The position numbers were made by a program, and so were the translations under genes. Below the pieces are notes generated by a model. That model was not told where the DNA came from and searched no databases. It saw only the letters and a program-made list of their open reading frames with translations. A stretch of DNA of 6,117 nucleotides from Clostridia bacterium (lineage in GTDB: Bacteria; Bacillota_A; Clostridia; Christensenellales; Aristaeellaceae). Every line of letters starts with the position of its first letter. The stretch's first letter is position 1. Location of the stretch: assembly GCA_017938785.1 (NCBI GenBank), contig JAGBAU010000126.1, forward strand, positions 1-6,117. Reading direction: 5' to 3'. Below are positions 1 through 5,941 of this stretch, in pieces.

Positions 1-633
1 CACATCGCTGTACACCAGACCGGCCTTCATGAAGTTGGCGCAGCCGTAGCATTCCAGCTTGTCGGAGGTGAACAGGTCATCGCCCAGACCCAGCACATCC
101 TGCACTTCCTTGATGCCGAAAATGCCCTGATACTGCAGGTTATGAATGGTGTACATGGTGCGCATGTTGGCGTAGAAGGGCAGATGCTGGTACTGGATCT
201 TCAAAAGGGCGGGCACCATGCCGCTCTGCCAGTCGTGAGCGTGGATGATGTCGGGCTGGAAATCCAAAAGGGGCAGGGCGTTGAGGGCGGCACGGCAGAA
301 GAAGCCGTAGCGCTCGTACTCGTCGCCGCCAAGGCCGTACACATAGGGACGACCGAAGTAGTACTTGTTGTCCAGGAAGTAGTAGGTCACGCCGTCCTTC
401 TTGAGCATCTGCACGCCGCAGTACTGCCGCCGCCAGCCCAGCTGCACGTCGAAGTGGAGCAGGAACTCCATATCGGCCTGATACTTCTGGTCGATGGCGG
501 TATACATGGGCAGGATCACACGAACGTCATGGCCCTGCTTGCTCAGCACGGGAGCCAGTGCGCCCACTACGTCCGCCAGACCGCCGGTCTTGACAAAGGG
601 GACGCATTCGCTTGCCGTAAAGAGAATTTTCAT
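1..633 (-). CDS. glgA: Glycogen synthase GlgA, N-terminal part (cut by the left edge)
   Basis: ADP-glucose-dependent glycogen (starch) synthase, a cytoplasmic GT5 enzyme that extends alpha-1,4-glucan chains. The first 211 codons are present; the family is usually about 475-480 residues, so the C-terminal Rossmann domain lies outside the window. The start MKILFTASECVPFVKTGGLA carries the ADP-glucose-binding KTGGL motif (residues 15-19). DVVGAL follows, then HAHDWQSG (131-138) and TIHNLQYQG (162-170), all typical of the N-terminal GT5 domain. The frame is open to the edge. AAGGAGGAG sits 8 nt before the ATG, which supports this start. It is the third gene of the operon, 43 nt after glgD with no terminator between. 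The identification is secure; whether the missing part is intact cannot be seen. Confidence 0.97.
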   Translation of the reverse strand, partial: MKILFTASECVPFVKTGGLADVVGALAPVLSKQGHDVRVILPMYTAIDQKYQADMEFLLHFDVQLGWRRQYCGVQMLKKDGVTYYFLDNKYYFGRPYVYGLGGDEYERYGFFCRAALNALPLLDFQPDIIHAHDWQSGMVPALLKIQYQHLPFYANMRTMYTIHNLQYQGIFGIKEVQDVLGLGDDLFTSDKLECYGCANFMKAGLVYSDV

Positions 634-676
634 GGGGAACTCCTCCTTGGTTGCTTTCTTGGGTCAAAGCAATATT

Positions 677-1804
677 TTAGAGAATCTTGCCGCCCTTGTC
701 AACGCAGACGGGGTAATACTTGGTGCCGATGACCTTCTCGCCCGCCTTGATGAATACGTTCTTATCCAGAATGCAGTTCTCCAGATAAACGCCGTCCTCG
801 ATCACGCCGTCCTGCATGATGATACAGTTCTTCACGTGAGCGCCCTTGCCGATCTTCACGCCGCGGAAGAGCACGCTGTGCTCCACAGTGCCGTTGATCA
901 GGCTGCCGTCAGCCACCATGGAGTTGATCACGTTGGCGTTTTCCATGTAGCGGGCAGCCAGCTGATCGCGCACCTTGGTGTACACGGGGCGGTCTTCGGG
1001 GAAGAGCTGATGACGGATATCGGGATCCAGACAATCCATGTTGAACTTCAGGTAGTTCTCCACGCTGTCCAGACGGTAGCACAGGTCGGTGTACTCGTAG
1101 CCGATTACCTTCATGCCATTGTCGCGGACGTTGCGCAGGATGATGTCGCCCAGCAGCTCGTGGTAGCGGTGGGCAGCGCCGGTATCCACCAGTTCCAGCA
1201 GCAGGGACTTCTTCATCAGGAAGATATCCATGCTGGTGTTTTCGTACTTGGGCTTGGTGGGATCCACTTCCACATCACGGATGACGCCGTCCGCATCCAC
1301 GTCCAGATAAGCGCCGTAGTTGGCACGCTGCATGGCGGGGTTGCGGGTGTAGAGCATCATGATGTCCGCGTCGCTTGCCTTGAATTTGTCAAAAGCGTCG
1401 GTGAAGTTGGCGTTGTAAACGATCAGGCTGTTGGTGAGCAGCACATATTCCTGACGGCTGCGGCGCAGATAGCCCATGTTGGAGTGCAGGGCATCGATGG
1501 AGCCCTTGTAAACGCCGTTGTTTTCATCGGCATTCAGGAAGGGAGGCAGGATGAACAGGCCGTCGTTCTTGCCATGGAGGTCCCATTCCTTGCCGCTGCC
1601 AAGATGGTCCATCAGGCTCTGGTAGTTCTTCTGCATGATCACGCCCACGTTGCGCATGCCGCTGTTGACCATGCTGGAAACGATGAAGTCGATCACGCGA
1701 TAGCGTCCGCACACGGGCATGGCGGCAATGGCGCGCACCTTGGTCAAATCCCGCAGAAAATCATCTTTTTCGCCGGTGTAAATAACACCCATTACGTCTT
1801 TCAT
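677..1804 (-). CDS. glgD: Glucose-1-phosphate adenylyltransferase subunit GlgD
   Basis: Second subunit of the GlgC/GlgD ADP-glucose pyrophosphorylase of Bacillota, 375 residues, full length. It has the same layout as GlgC: a nucleotidyltransferase fold (about 1-260) and a C-terminal left-handed beta-helix (about 290-360, with hexapeptide-like INGTVEHSVLFRGVKIGKGA). The catalytic signatures are lost. The GGxGSRL loop is replaced by YTGEKDDFLRDLT, and the SGDH segment with the metal-binding Asp reads TNSL (124-127). The FEEKP sugar-site motif is absent and YWKDVGT is replaced by LCYRLDSV. GlgD proteins are known as non-catalytic partners that raise GlgC activity, so this pattern is expected. 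GTGAGGT lies about 8 nt upstream of the ATG. The gene starts 36 nt after glgC and is surely co-transcribed with it. Confidence 0.96.
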   Translation of the reverse strand: MKDVMGVIYTGEKDDFLRDLTKVRAIAAMPVCGRYRVIDFIVSSMVNSGMRNVGVIMQKNYQSLMDHLGSGKEWDLHGKNDGLFILPPFLNADENNGVYKGSIDALHSNMGYLRRSRQEYVLLTNSLIVYNANFTDAFDKFKASDADIMMLYTRNPAMQRANYGAYLDVDADGVIRDVEVDPTKPKYENTSMDIFLMKKSLLLELVDTGAAHRYHELLGDIILRNVRDNGMKVIGYEYTDLCYRLDSVENYLKFNMDCLDPDIRHQLFPEDRPVYTKVRDQLAARYMENANVINSMVADGSLINGTVEHSVLFRGVKIGKGAHVKNCIIMQDGVIEDGVYLENCILDKNVFIKAGEKVIGTKYYPVCVDKGGKIL

Positions 1805-1840
1805 GATAGTACCTCACTTTGTGGTTGATAGGCAAAGGGA

Positions 1841-3013
1841 TTACTGTGCGCGCTGCTCGCCGGCCTTTACAACGGCGCCGGCAGGCAGGGTGACGTGGTC
1901 GCCCACGACGGCGATGTTGCCAGTGGTTTCGCCCACTTCGGAGCCGGAGCCGATGATCGCGGCTTCTGCCACGATGGCTCTGCGCACCACTGCGCCGCGC
2001 TTGACGGTGCAGCCGGGCATCAGCACGCTGTCCACCACCTTGGCGCCTTCTTCAACGGTAACGCCCGCAAAGAGGATGCTGTGCTCCACGGTGCCGTACA
2101 CTTCGCAGCCTTCGGTGATGAGGCTGTTGATGGCCTTGCCGCCTTCCGCCACAAAGCTGGGGGCCAGACCGGGGTTGCGACCATAGATGCGCCACTTCTT
2201 ATCGTACAGGTCGATGGGCATGGGCAGCTCCAGAAGGTCCATATTGGCCTCCCACAGGCTCTCGATGGTACCCACGTCCTTCCAGTAACCTTCAAAGTCG
2301 TAGGCGAACATACGCTGATCGTCGTTCAGCATATTGGGGATGATGTTTTTGCCGAAGTCGTTGGAGCTCTTGGGATCGGCGGCGTCCTCGGTGAGGTACT
2401 TGCGCAGCTTGTCCCAGGTGAAGATGTACACGCCCATGCTGGCCTTGTTGCTCTTGGGGTTGGCGGGCTTTTCTTCAAACTCGTCGATCCGGTTGCCTTC
2501 GCCGGTGTTCATGATGCCGAAACGGCTGGCTTCGGCCCACGGCACTTCGCGCACGGCGATGGTGCAGTCGGCTTCGTTTTCAATATGGAATTTCAGCATG
2601 GCGTTGTAGTCCATCTTGTAGATGTGGTCGCCGCTGAGGATGAGCACGTAATCGGTGTCGAACTGCTCAATAAACTGCAGGTTCTGATAGATGGCGTTGG
2701 CGGTACCGGAATACCATTCGCCGCTCTTGCCGGTCTGGTAGGGGGGCAGCACGTAAACACCGCCGTGGGCAAGGTCCAGATCCCAGGGAGAGCCGCTGCC
2801 GATGTAGGCATTCAGGGCCAAAGGACGGTACTGGGTCAGCACGCCCACCACATCGATGCCGCTGTTGGTGCAGTTGGACAGGGGGAAGTCGATGATGCGG
2901 TACTTGCCGCCGTAGGGGATGGCGGGCTTAGCCACGTCGGCTGTCAGAATGCCCAGACGGCTGCCCTGACCACCGGCCAGCAGCATGGCAACGCATTGCT
3001 TTTTGTTCATCAT
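1841..3013 (-). CDS. glgC: Glucose-1-phosphate adenylyltransferase (ADP-glucose pyrophosphorylase) GlgC
   Basis: Makes ADP-glucose and pyrophosphate from ATP and glucose-1-phosphate, the committed step of bacterial glycogen synthesis. With the start used here it has 390 residues. Visible motifs are the nucleotide loop AGGQGSRLG (13-21), [38 protein letters not shown] with the catalytic Asp at 129, the glucose-1-phosphate site FEEKP (179-183) and YWKDVGT (243-249). A left-handed beta-helix domain follows from about residue 290 ([20 protein letters not shown]). All catalytic residues I can check are intact, unlike in GlgD. The frame also opens at a GTG at 3025, but that GTG lies inside the Shine-Dalgarno sequence, so I chose the ATG at 3013; the adjacent ATG at 3010 is an alternative. 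First gene of the glgC-glgD-glgA operon, after an unusually long leader. Confidence 0.97.
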   Translation of the reverse strand: MMNKKQCVAMLLAGGQGSRLGILTADVAKPAIPYGGKYRIIDFPLSNCTNSGIDVVGVLTQYRPLALNAYIGSGSPWDLDLAHGGVYVLPPYQTGKSGEWYSGTANAIYQNLQFIEQFDTDYVLILSGDHIYKMDYNAMLKFHIENEADCTIAVREVPWAEASRFGIMNTGEGNRIDEFEEKPANPKSNKASMGVYIFTWDKLRKYLTEDAADPKSSNDFGKNIIPNMLNDDQRMFAYDFEGYWKDVGTIESLWEANMDLLELPMPIDLYDKKWRIYGRNPGLAPSFVAEGGKAINSLITEGCEVYGTVEHSILFAGVTVEEGAKVVDSVLMPGCTVKRGAVVRRAIVAEAAIIGSGSEVGETTGNIAVVGDHVTLPAGAVVKAGEQRAQ

Positions 3014-3024
3014 GGGAGGGGTCA

Positions 3025-3030
3025 CTCCTT
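3025..3030 (-). promoter_or_regulatory. glgC ribosome binding site (decides the start)
   Basis: Read on the minus strand, AAGGAG is followed by TGACCCCTCCC and then ATG ATG. The spacing is 11 nt to the first ATG and 14 nt to the second. This is slightly long but usable, and it excludes the in-frame GTG whose G is part of this site. The pyrimidine-rich spacer CCCCTCC is complementary to GGAG, so the site could fold on itself or be occluded. Confidence 0.75.
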
Positions 3031-3072
3031 CAATTTGATAACTGTATTGGGATCACCAATGGGGAATAGGGG

Positions 3073-3123
3073 TTACGCCGCGCCGCCGTTCGTGATGCCT
3101 GCGGCGGGAGAGATGAGATGCAT
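3073..3123 (-). CDS. Putative leader peptide upstream of glgC (16 codons)
   Basis: A short ORF encoding MHLISPAAGITNGGAA and ending in TAA, 59 nt before the glgC ATG. It is preceded by AAGAAAGGAGG with 5 nt to the ATG, the strongest Shine-Dalgarno in the whole intergenic region and stronger than that of glgC itself. The peptide has no run of a single amino acid, so classical amino-acid-starvation attenuation is not indicated. Codons 6-14 contain a CCGCCG/CGGCGG inverted repeat (3083-3088 and 3102-3107), so ribosomes on this ORF would melt a hairpin. I do not recognise the peptide. Its function, if any, may be cis-acting translation rather than the product. Chance occurrence of such a short ORF cannot be excluded, but the ribosome binding site argues for translation. 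Confidence 0.5.
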   Translation of the reverse strand: MHLISPAAGITNGGAA

Positions 3124-3402
3124 GCACGCCTCCTTTCTTCCGCCGAAGTTGACGGGCAACGTGCCTTGCCGGTTCTTCCATACCGGCGGGCGGGATGAAT
3201 GATACCAGGATTATCATCAGCCGGGGGGCAGAAAATCCATTCTGTTCCGGCAGTGGAAGCAGGGTATTGAAAGAGAAAAACACGAAACGAAAGCAGGAAT
3301 TGTATGGAAAGACCTGCGCAATCGTATGAAAGATAGGGGAAACACAGCTGTTTGCAGCTGACTGACATCGTGAACTATCCATATCCTATTGTTCTATACA
3401 CT

Positions 3403-3431
3403 ATTGTATGCCCACAAGCCGATTTCGTCAA
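3403..3431 (-). promoter_or_regulatory. Promoter of the glgCDA operon
   Basis: On the minus strand the -35 box TTGACG (3426-3431) and the -10 box TACAAT (3403-3408) are separated by exactly 17 bp. Each differs from the sigma-A consensus at one position. Upstream on that strand the DNA is A-rich (A-runs within 3446-3474), as in UP elements. Transcription would start near 3397. It is the only good promoter I see ahead of glgC. Confidence 0.8.
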
Positions 3432-3490
3432 GGGTTCAGACGGCATTTTTTCCTGATTGTTTCGGTTTTGTTTTCGTTAAGGGGCTGGCA

Positions 3491-3520
3491 TTGACAAAAA
3501 CTCCCCCGAAAGCCTATAAT
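3491..3520 (+). promoter_or_regulatory. Promoter of ilvE
   Basis: A perfect sigma-A consensus: TTGACA (3491-3496), an 18-bp spacer and TATAAT (3515-3520). The start of transcription would be near 3526-3528, giving an ilvE leader of about 60 nt. It diverges from the glg promoter, with 59 bp between the two -35 boxes. Confidence 0.88.
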
Positions 3521-3532
3521 CTTGGGTAAACC

Positions 3533-3570
3533 AAAACGCCCGCCGAAACAACCGGCGGCGCGCGTTTTTT
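3533..3570 (+). terminator. Terminator-like hairpin inside the ilvE leader (possible attenuator)
   Basis: AAAACGC (3533-3539) and CCGCCG (3540-3545) pair with CGGCGG (3553-3558) and GCGTTTT (3562-3568). This gives 13 bp with a 3-nt bulge (3559-3561) and a 7-nt loop, followed immediately by the end of a six-T run (3565-3570). By shape it is an intrinsic terminator, and almost as good on the minus strand. It begins about 6 nt after the expected ilvE transcription start and ends 1 nt before the AGGAGGG ribosome binding site. It could be an attenuator or a protective 5' hairpin. The position is seen directly; the role is inferred. Confidence 0.6.
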
Positions 3571-3586
3571 CAGGAGGGATGTTACC

Positions 3587-4612
3587 ATGATGAAGGCAGA
3601 TGTGGATTGGGGCAATCTCGGTTTTGGCTATGTGAAGACCGATGAGCGCTATGTATCCGAATACAAGGACGGCAAGTGGGACGAAGGCCGCCTCACCAGC
3701 GACAGCGAGATCGTGATGAGCGAATGCGCCTGCGTTTTGCAGTATGCCCAGACCTGCTTTGAGGGTCTGAAGGCCTATACCACCGAGGATGGTCGCATTG
3801 TATGCTTCCGCCCGGATATGAACGCCCAGCGTATGATTGATACCTGCGAGCGGCTCAAGATGCCCACTTTCTCCAAGGAACGCTTTGTGGATGCCGTGGT
3901 GCAGGTGGTGCGCGCCAACGCCAAGTGGGTGCCTCCGTATGGCACCGGCGCTTCCCTGTATCTGCGCCCCTTCATGTTCGGCAAGAACCCGGTCATCGGC
4001 GTGAAGCCCGCCAATGATTTCGAGTTCCGTATTTTCGCCACCCCCGTGGGCCCCTACTTCAAGGGCGGCGTGAAGCCCCTGAAGCTGCGCATCAGCGATC
4101 TGGACCGCGCTGCGCCCCATGGTACCGGTCACGTGAAGGCTGGCCTCAACTACGCCATGAGCCTGTACAATATCGTGGATGCCCACGAGCAGGGCTACGA
4201 TGAGAACCTGTATCTGGATTCCGCCACCCATACCTTCGTGGAAGAAACCGGCGGCGCCAATATCATCTTCATCACCAAGGACGGCAAGGTGGTCACTCCC
4301 AAGTCCTCCACCATTCTGCCCTCCATCACCCGCCGTTCCCTGCTGGAGGTTGCCACCAAGTATCTGGGTCTGGAAACCGAAGAACGCGAGATTCGTGTGG
4401 ATGAGCTCAAGGATTTCGCCGAGTGCGGCCTGTGCGGCACCGCTGCGGTGATCTCTCCCGTGGGCTGCATCGTCAACCATGGCGAGGAAATCAACTTCCC
4501 CTCCGGCATGACCGAGATGGGCCCCATCACCAAGAAGCTGTACGATACCCTGCGGGGCATCCAGATGGGCACCATCGAAGCTCCCGAAGGCTGGATTCAG
4601 GAGATCTGCTGA
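3587..4612 (+). CDS. ilvE: Branched-chain amino acid aminotransferase (class IV, PLP)
   Basis: Reversible transamination between leucine, isoleucine or valine and their 2-oxo acids with 2-oxoglutarate/glutamate; a cytoplasmic PLP enzyme of fold type IV. It has 341 residues, normal for the longer BCAT subfamily. Seen in order: CFEGLKAYTTEDGRIVCFRP (57-76), YLRPFMFG (125-132), GTGHVKAGLNYAMSL (179-193) with the Schiff-base lysine at 184, VEETGGANIIFI (218-229), STILPSITRRSLLE (241-254) and GTAAVISPVG (284-293). The residues C280-G-L-C283 form a CxxC just before GTAAVISPV. AGGAGGG lies 8 nt before the ATG; an adjacent second ATG at 3590 is an alternative start. It has its own promoter and terminator and no ilv/leu neighbours, so it is probably monocistronic. 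The family is certain; preferred substrate is inferred. Confidence 0.95.
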   Translation: MMKADVDWGNLGFGYVKTDERYVSEYKDGKWDEGRLTSDSEIVMSECACVLQYAQTCFEGLKAYTTEDGRIVCFRPDMNAQRMIDTCERLKMPTFSKERFVDAVVQVVRANAKWVPPYGTGASLYLRPFMFGKNPVIGVKPANDFEFRIFATPVGPYFKGGVKPLKLRISDLDRAAPHGTGHVKAGLNYAMSLYNIVDAHEQGYDENLYLDSATHTFVEETGGANIIFITKDGKVVTPKSSTILPSITRRSLLEVATKYLGLETEEREIRVDELKDFAECGLCGTAAVISPVGCIVNHGEEINFPSGMTEMGPITKKLYDTLRGIQMGTIEAPEGWIQEIC

Positions 4613-4632
4613 AACCGTTGAAACAAACGGAT

Positions 4633-4683
4633 AGAATGGAAAACCTCCGCATGGCTTGAACCTGCGGAGGTTTTCTGCATTCT
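4633..4683 (+). terminator. Intrinsic terminator after ilvE
   Basis: A perfect 12-bp stem, AAAACCTCCGCA (4640-4651) with TGCGGAGGTTTT (4663-4674), around an 11-nt loop. It is extended by an outer 6-bp helix AGAATG/CATTCT (4633-4638 and 4678-4683). The stem ends in TTTT, and the flanking A and T runs make it symmetric. It starts 20 nt after the ilvE stop codon. It separates ilvE from the acetyltransferase gene, for which I see no convincing promoter of its own. Confidence 0.85.
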
Positions 4684-4717
4684 GTGAAGCATTGCCGATA
4701 GATAAGGAGGAAACAGG

Positions 4718-5515
4718 ATGGATCACAGGGTTGATGAACGGGATTTCCGGCAGCTGGCGGCTGACCGCTACACCTTTTCTGTGTTGAGCCGCGTGCTGGG
4801 CGGCGCTTGCCACTGCATTCGCACCGACCATGAGCGGCTCATCCTCTGCCATACGGTACAGCCCTATCCGGTGTGGATCTGGACACCGGATGGCCTTACC
4901 GATGCGGAAAAGGAGCGGGCATGGCAGCTGGCCCAGGAGACGCTTCCAATGGCGGAGGGCTACCGCTACAACCTGAAATACGAATTGGCAGAATACTTCA
5001 TCGCCCGGGCGCAGGAAGCCGGGGTGCAGGCGCATATCGCCACCAATATGTTCGCGTATGACTGCCCGCAGGTACTTGCGCCCGCTGTGCCCACGGATGG
5101 CAGTTTCCACTGCTGTACCCGGGAGGATATCGGGGAGGCGGCAGAGCTGATCAATCAGTTTCATGCGGATATTGCACAGGACCGAACCAGCCGGGAACAA
5201 TGCCTTGCCCTTGTGCAGCAGCAAATCGGGGAGCAGAGCTTTTTCTTCTGGAAGAATGCTTCCGGTGAAACGGTGGCCTGTTGTTCCCAGCGGCTGAACG
5301 ACGGCCTTGGCTGTGTGGGCAGCGTCTACACCAAGCCGGAGCACCGCAGAAAGCATTATGCCCAGCATCTGGTGTATCAGGTCACCAAACGCATCGCCGA
5401 GGCTGGATTCACTCCCATGCTGTACACAGATGCGGACTATGCTGCCTCCAATGCCTGCTACGAAAAAATCGGTTATGTCCTCCGGGGCAAGCTGTGCACC
5501 ATTGCTGCGCAGTAA
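4718..5515 (+). CDS. GNAT family N-acetyltransferase
   Basis: Probable acetyl-CoA-dependent N-acetyltransferase of 265 residues; substrate unknown. The C-terminal half (about 130-262) is a GNAT domain: TREDIGEAAELINQFH (helix 1), SFFFWKNASGETVACCSQR (beta 2-4), GSVYTKPEHRRKHYAQHLVY (201-220, acetyl-CoA motif A) and LYTDADYAASNACYEKIGY (235-253, motif B). The pyrophosphate-binding loop is usually R/Q-x-x-G-x-G/A; here it reads RRKHYA (210-215), with His where Gly is expected. The N-terminal ~120 residues form an alpha/beta region (VWIWTPDGLTDAEKERAWQLA, YNLKYELAEYFIARA) found in longer clostridial GNATs. TAAGGAGG lies 7 nt before the ATG. It starts just after the ilvE terminator. There is no terminator before the next gene, so the two may be co-transcribed. 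Confidence 0.85.
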   Translation: MDHRVDERDFRQLAADRYTFSVLSRVLGGACHCIRTDHERLILCHTVQPYPVWIWTPDGLTDAEKERAWQLAQETLPMAEGYRYNLKYELAEYFIARAQEAGVQAHIATNMFAYDCPQVLAPAVPTDGSFHCCTREDIGEAAELINQFHADIAQDRTSREQCLALVQQQIGEQSFFFWKNASGETVACCSQRLNDGLGCVGSVYTKPEHRRKHYAQHLVYQVTKRIAEAGFTPMLYTDADYAASNACYEKIGYVLRGKLCTIAAQ

Positions 5516-5596
5516 AGGCATTGCCGCTGCGATCGGGCGAAACCCAAGCTTTTCCGGTTTGCACTGCCCTCTGCCTGCGCATCCTGTAGGGTGACG

Positions 5597-5604
5597 AAGG
5601 AGGG
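5597..5604 (+). promoter_or_regulatory. Ribosome binding site of the small hypothetical gene (decides the start)
   Basis: AAGGAGGG followed by 7 nt and then ATG at 5612. The in-frame GTG at 5591 is upstream of this site and would place the Shine-Dalgarno inside the coding region, so it is not used. Confidence 0.8.
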
Positions 5605-5611
5605 ACGGTCA

Positions 5612-5842
5612 ATGAAAAAAGAACAAACGCCCACTCGTGATCCCATCACCACCCCGCCTGAACGGGATATTGAGGATCTGGCCTCCGCTACGGAGTGTAC
5701 GGGATTGATCCCCGCCGGGGTGCTCACATCGGTGGAGGCGGAGGAGTACGCCCGGATGTATGGCATTCATCCCATCAAGGCTAACGATATCACCCGGGAT
5801 GGGCTGCCGGATCACGGAAAACCAACGGAGAAATGCGATTGA
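5612..5842 (+). CDS. Small acidic hypothetical protein (76 aa)
   Basis: Unknown function. The product is 76 residues, starting MKKEQTPTRDPITTPPERDI. It is rich in Asp, Glu, Pro and Thr, with no membrane segment, signal peptide or cysteine motif. The central part, IEDLASATECTGLIPAGVL (20-38) followed by TSVEAEEYARMYGIHPIKA, reads like a conserved core, with a short acidic helix (about 39-52). The N- and C-terminal ends look disordered. It has a textbook ribosome binding site, lies 96 nt after the GNAT stop with no terminator between, and is followed 42 nt later by a strong hairpin, so it is very likely a real gene at the end of a GNAT transcript. I have a vague memory of similar short proteins in gut Clostridia but cannot name a family. 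Confidence 0.75.
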   Translation: MKKEQTPTRDPITTPPERDIEDLASATECTGLIPAGVLTSVEAEEYARMYGIHPIKANDITRDGLPDHGKPTEKCD

Positions 5843-5884
5843 CGAGTACGGGAAGCAAATTCCTTGCGACAGCATAAGGAACGG

Positions 5885-5918
5885 GAAACCCCGGAGCGAA
5901 TTGCCGCTCCGGGGTTTC
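5885..5918 (+). terminator. Hairpin terminator after the small gene
   Basis: A perfect 14-bp stem GAAACCCCGGAGCG (5885-5898) with CGCTCCGGGGTTTC (5905-5918) and a 6-nt loop. The T-tract is poor (TTTC, then AGTTTGTC), so it may be a weak or bidirectional terminator, but its position after the stop codon and its stability make this the best reading. Confidence 0.75.
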
Positions 5919-5941
5919 AGTTTGTCAAAAAAGGGGAAGGT

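Larger units (their letters stand above)
3014..3397 (-). promoter_or_regulatory. Long 5' leader of the glg operon
   Basis: If transcription starts about 6 nt after the -10 box, the glgC leader is roughly 380 nt, far more than a translation signal needs. On the transcript strand it holds a CAGCTG-CAAA-CAGCTG hairpin (3345-3360). Two mutually exclusive small hairpins follow: GCCGGT/ACCGGC at 3168-3187 and GGCAA/TTGCC at 3155-3170. They share bases 3168-3170. Next come a 16-codon ORF with a strong ribosome binding site (3073-3123) and a 5-bp ATTGG/CCAAT hairpin (3046-3060) just before the glgC ribosome binding site. I recognise no known riboswitch class and see no intrinsic terminator with a U-tract. 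A regulatory role is inferred from length and content only. Confidence 0.55.

Noticed and set aside
494..1828. Long plus-strand open frame (444 codons) opposite glgD and the start of glgA
   Set aside because: It is antisense to secure genes. Its product is an unnatural mix rich in His, Val and Ala, as expected from the reverse complement of GC-rich coding DNA, and it matches no family.
1895..3202. Plus-strand open frame of 435 codons opposite glgC
   Set aside because: Same shadow effect: it overlaps all of glgC and part of its leader, with low-complexity Gly/His/Val/Ala composition.
3261..3290. CcpA-type cre site upstream of glgC
   Set aside because: TTGAAAGAGAAAAACAC matches only one half of the cre consensus; the central CG and the 3' half are missing.
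3030..3382. Two overlapping minus-strand open frames of 109 and 112 codons in the glg leader
   Set aside because: Neither has a ribosome binding site at proper distance, and the composition (Arg, Ser, Pro mixtures) looks non-coding. The short ORF at 3073-3123 in the third frame has the better initiation signal.
3521..3586. T-box riboswitch in front of ilvE
   Set aside because: The leader is only about 60 nt and has no T-box sequence or specifier stem.
4618..4637. Promoter for the GNAT gene (TTGAAA ... TAGAAT)
   Set aside because: The two boxes are only 8 bp apart and the -10-like part lies in the terminator stem, so it cannot work as a normal sigma-A promoter.
3428..5521. Minus-strand open frame of 697 codons opposite ilvE and the GNAT gene
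   Set aside because: It runs through two genes and the terminator between them, and its composition is that of an antisense shadow. ilvE and the GNAT on the other strand have clear family motifs.
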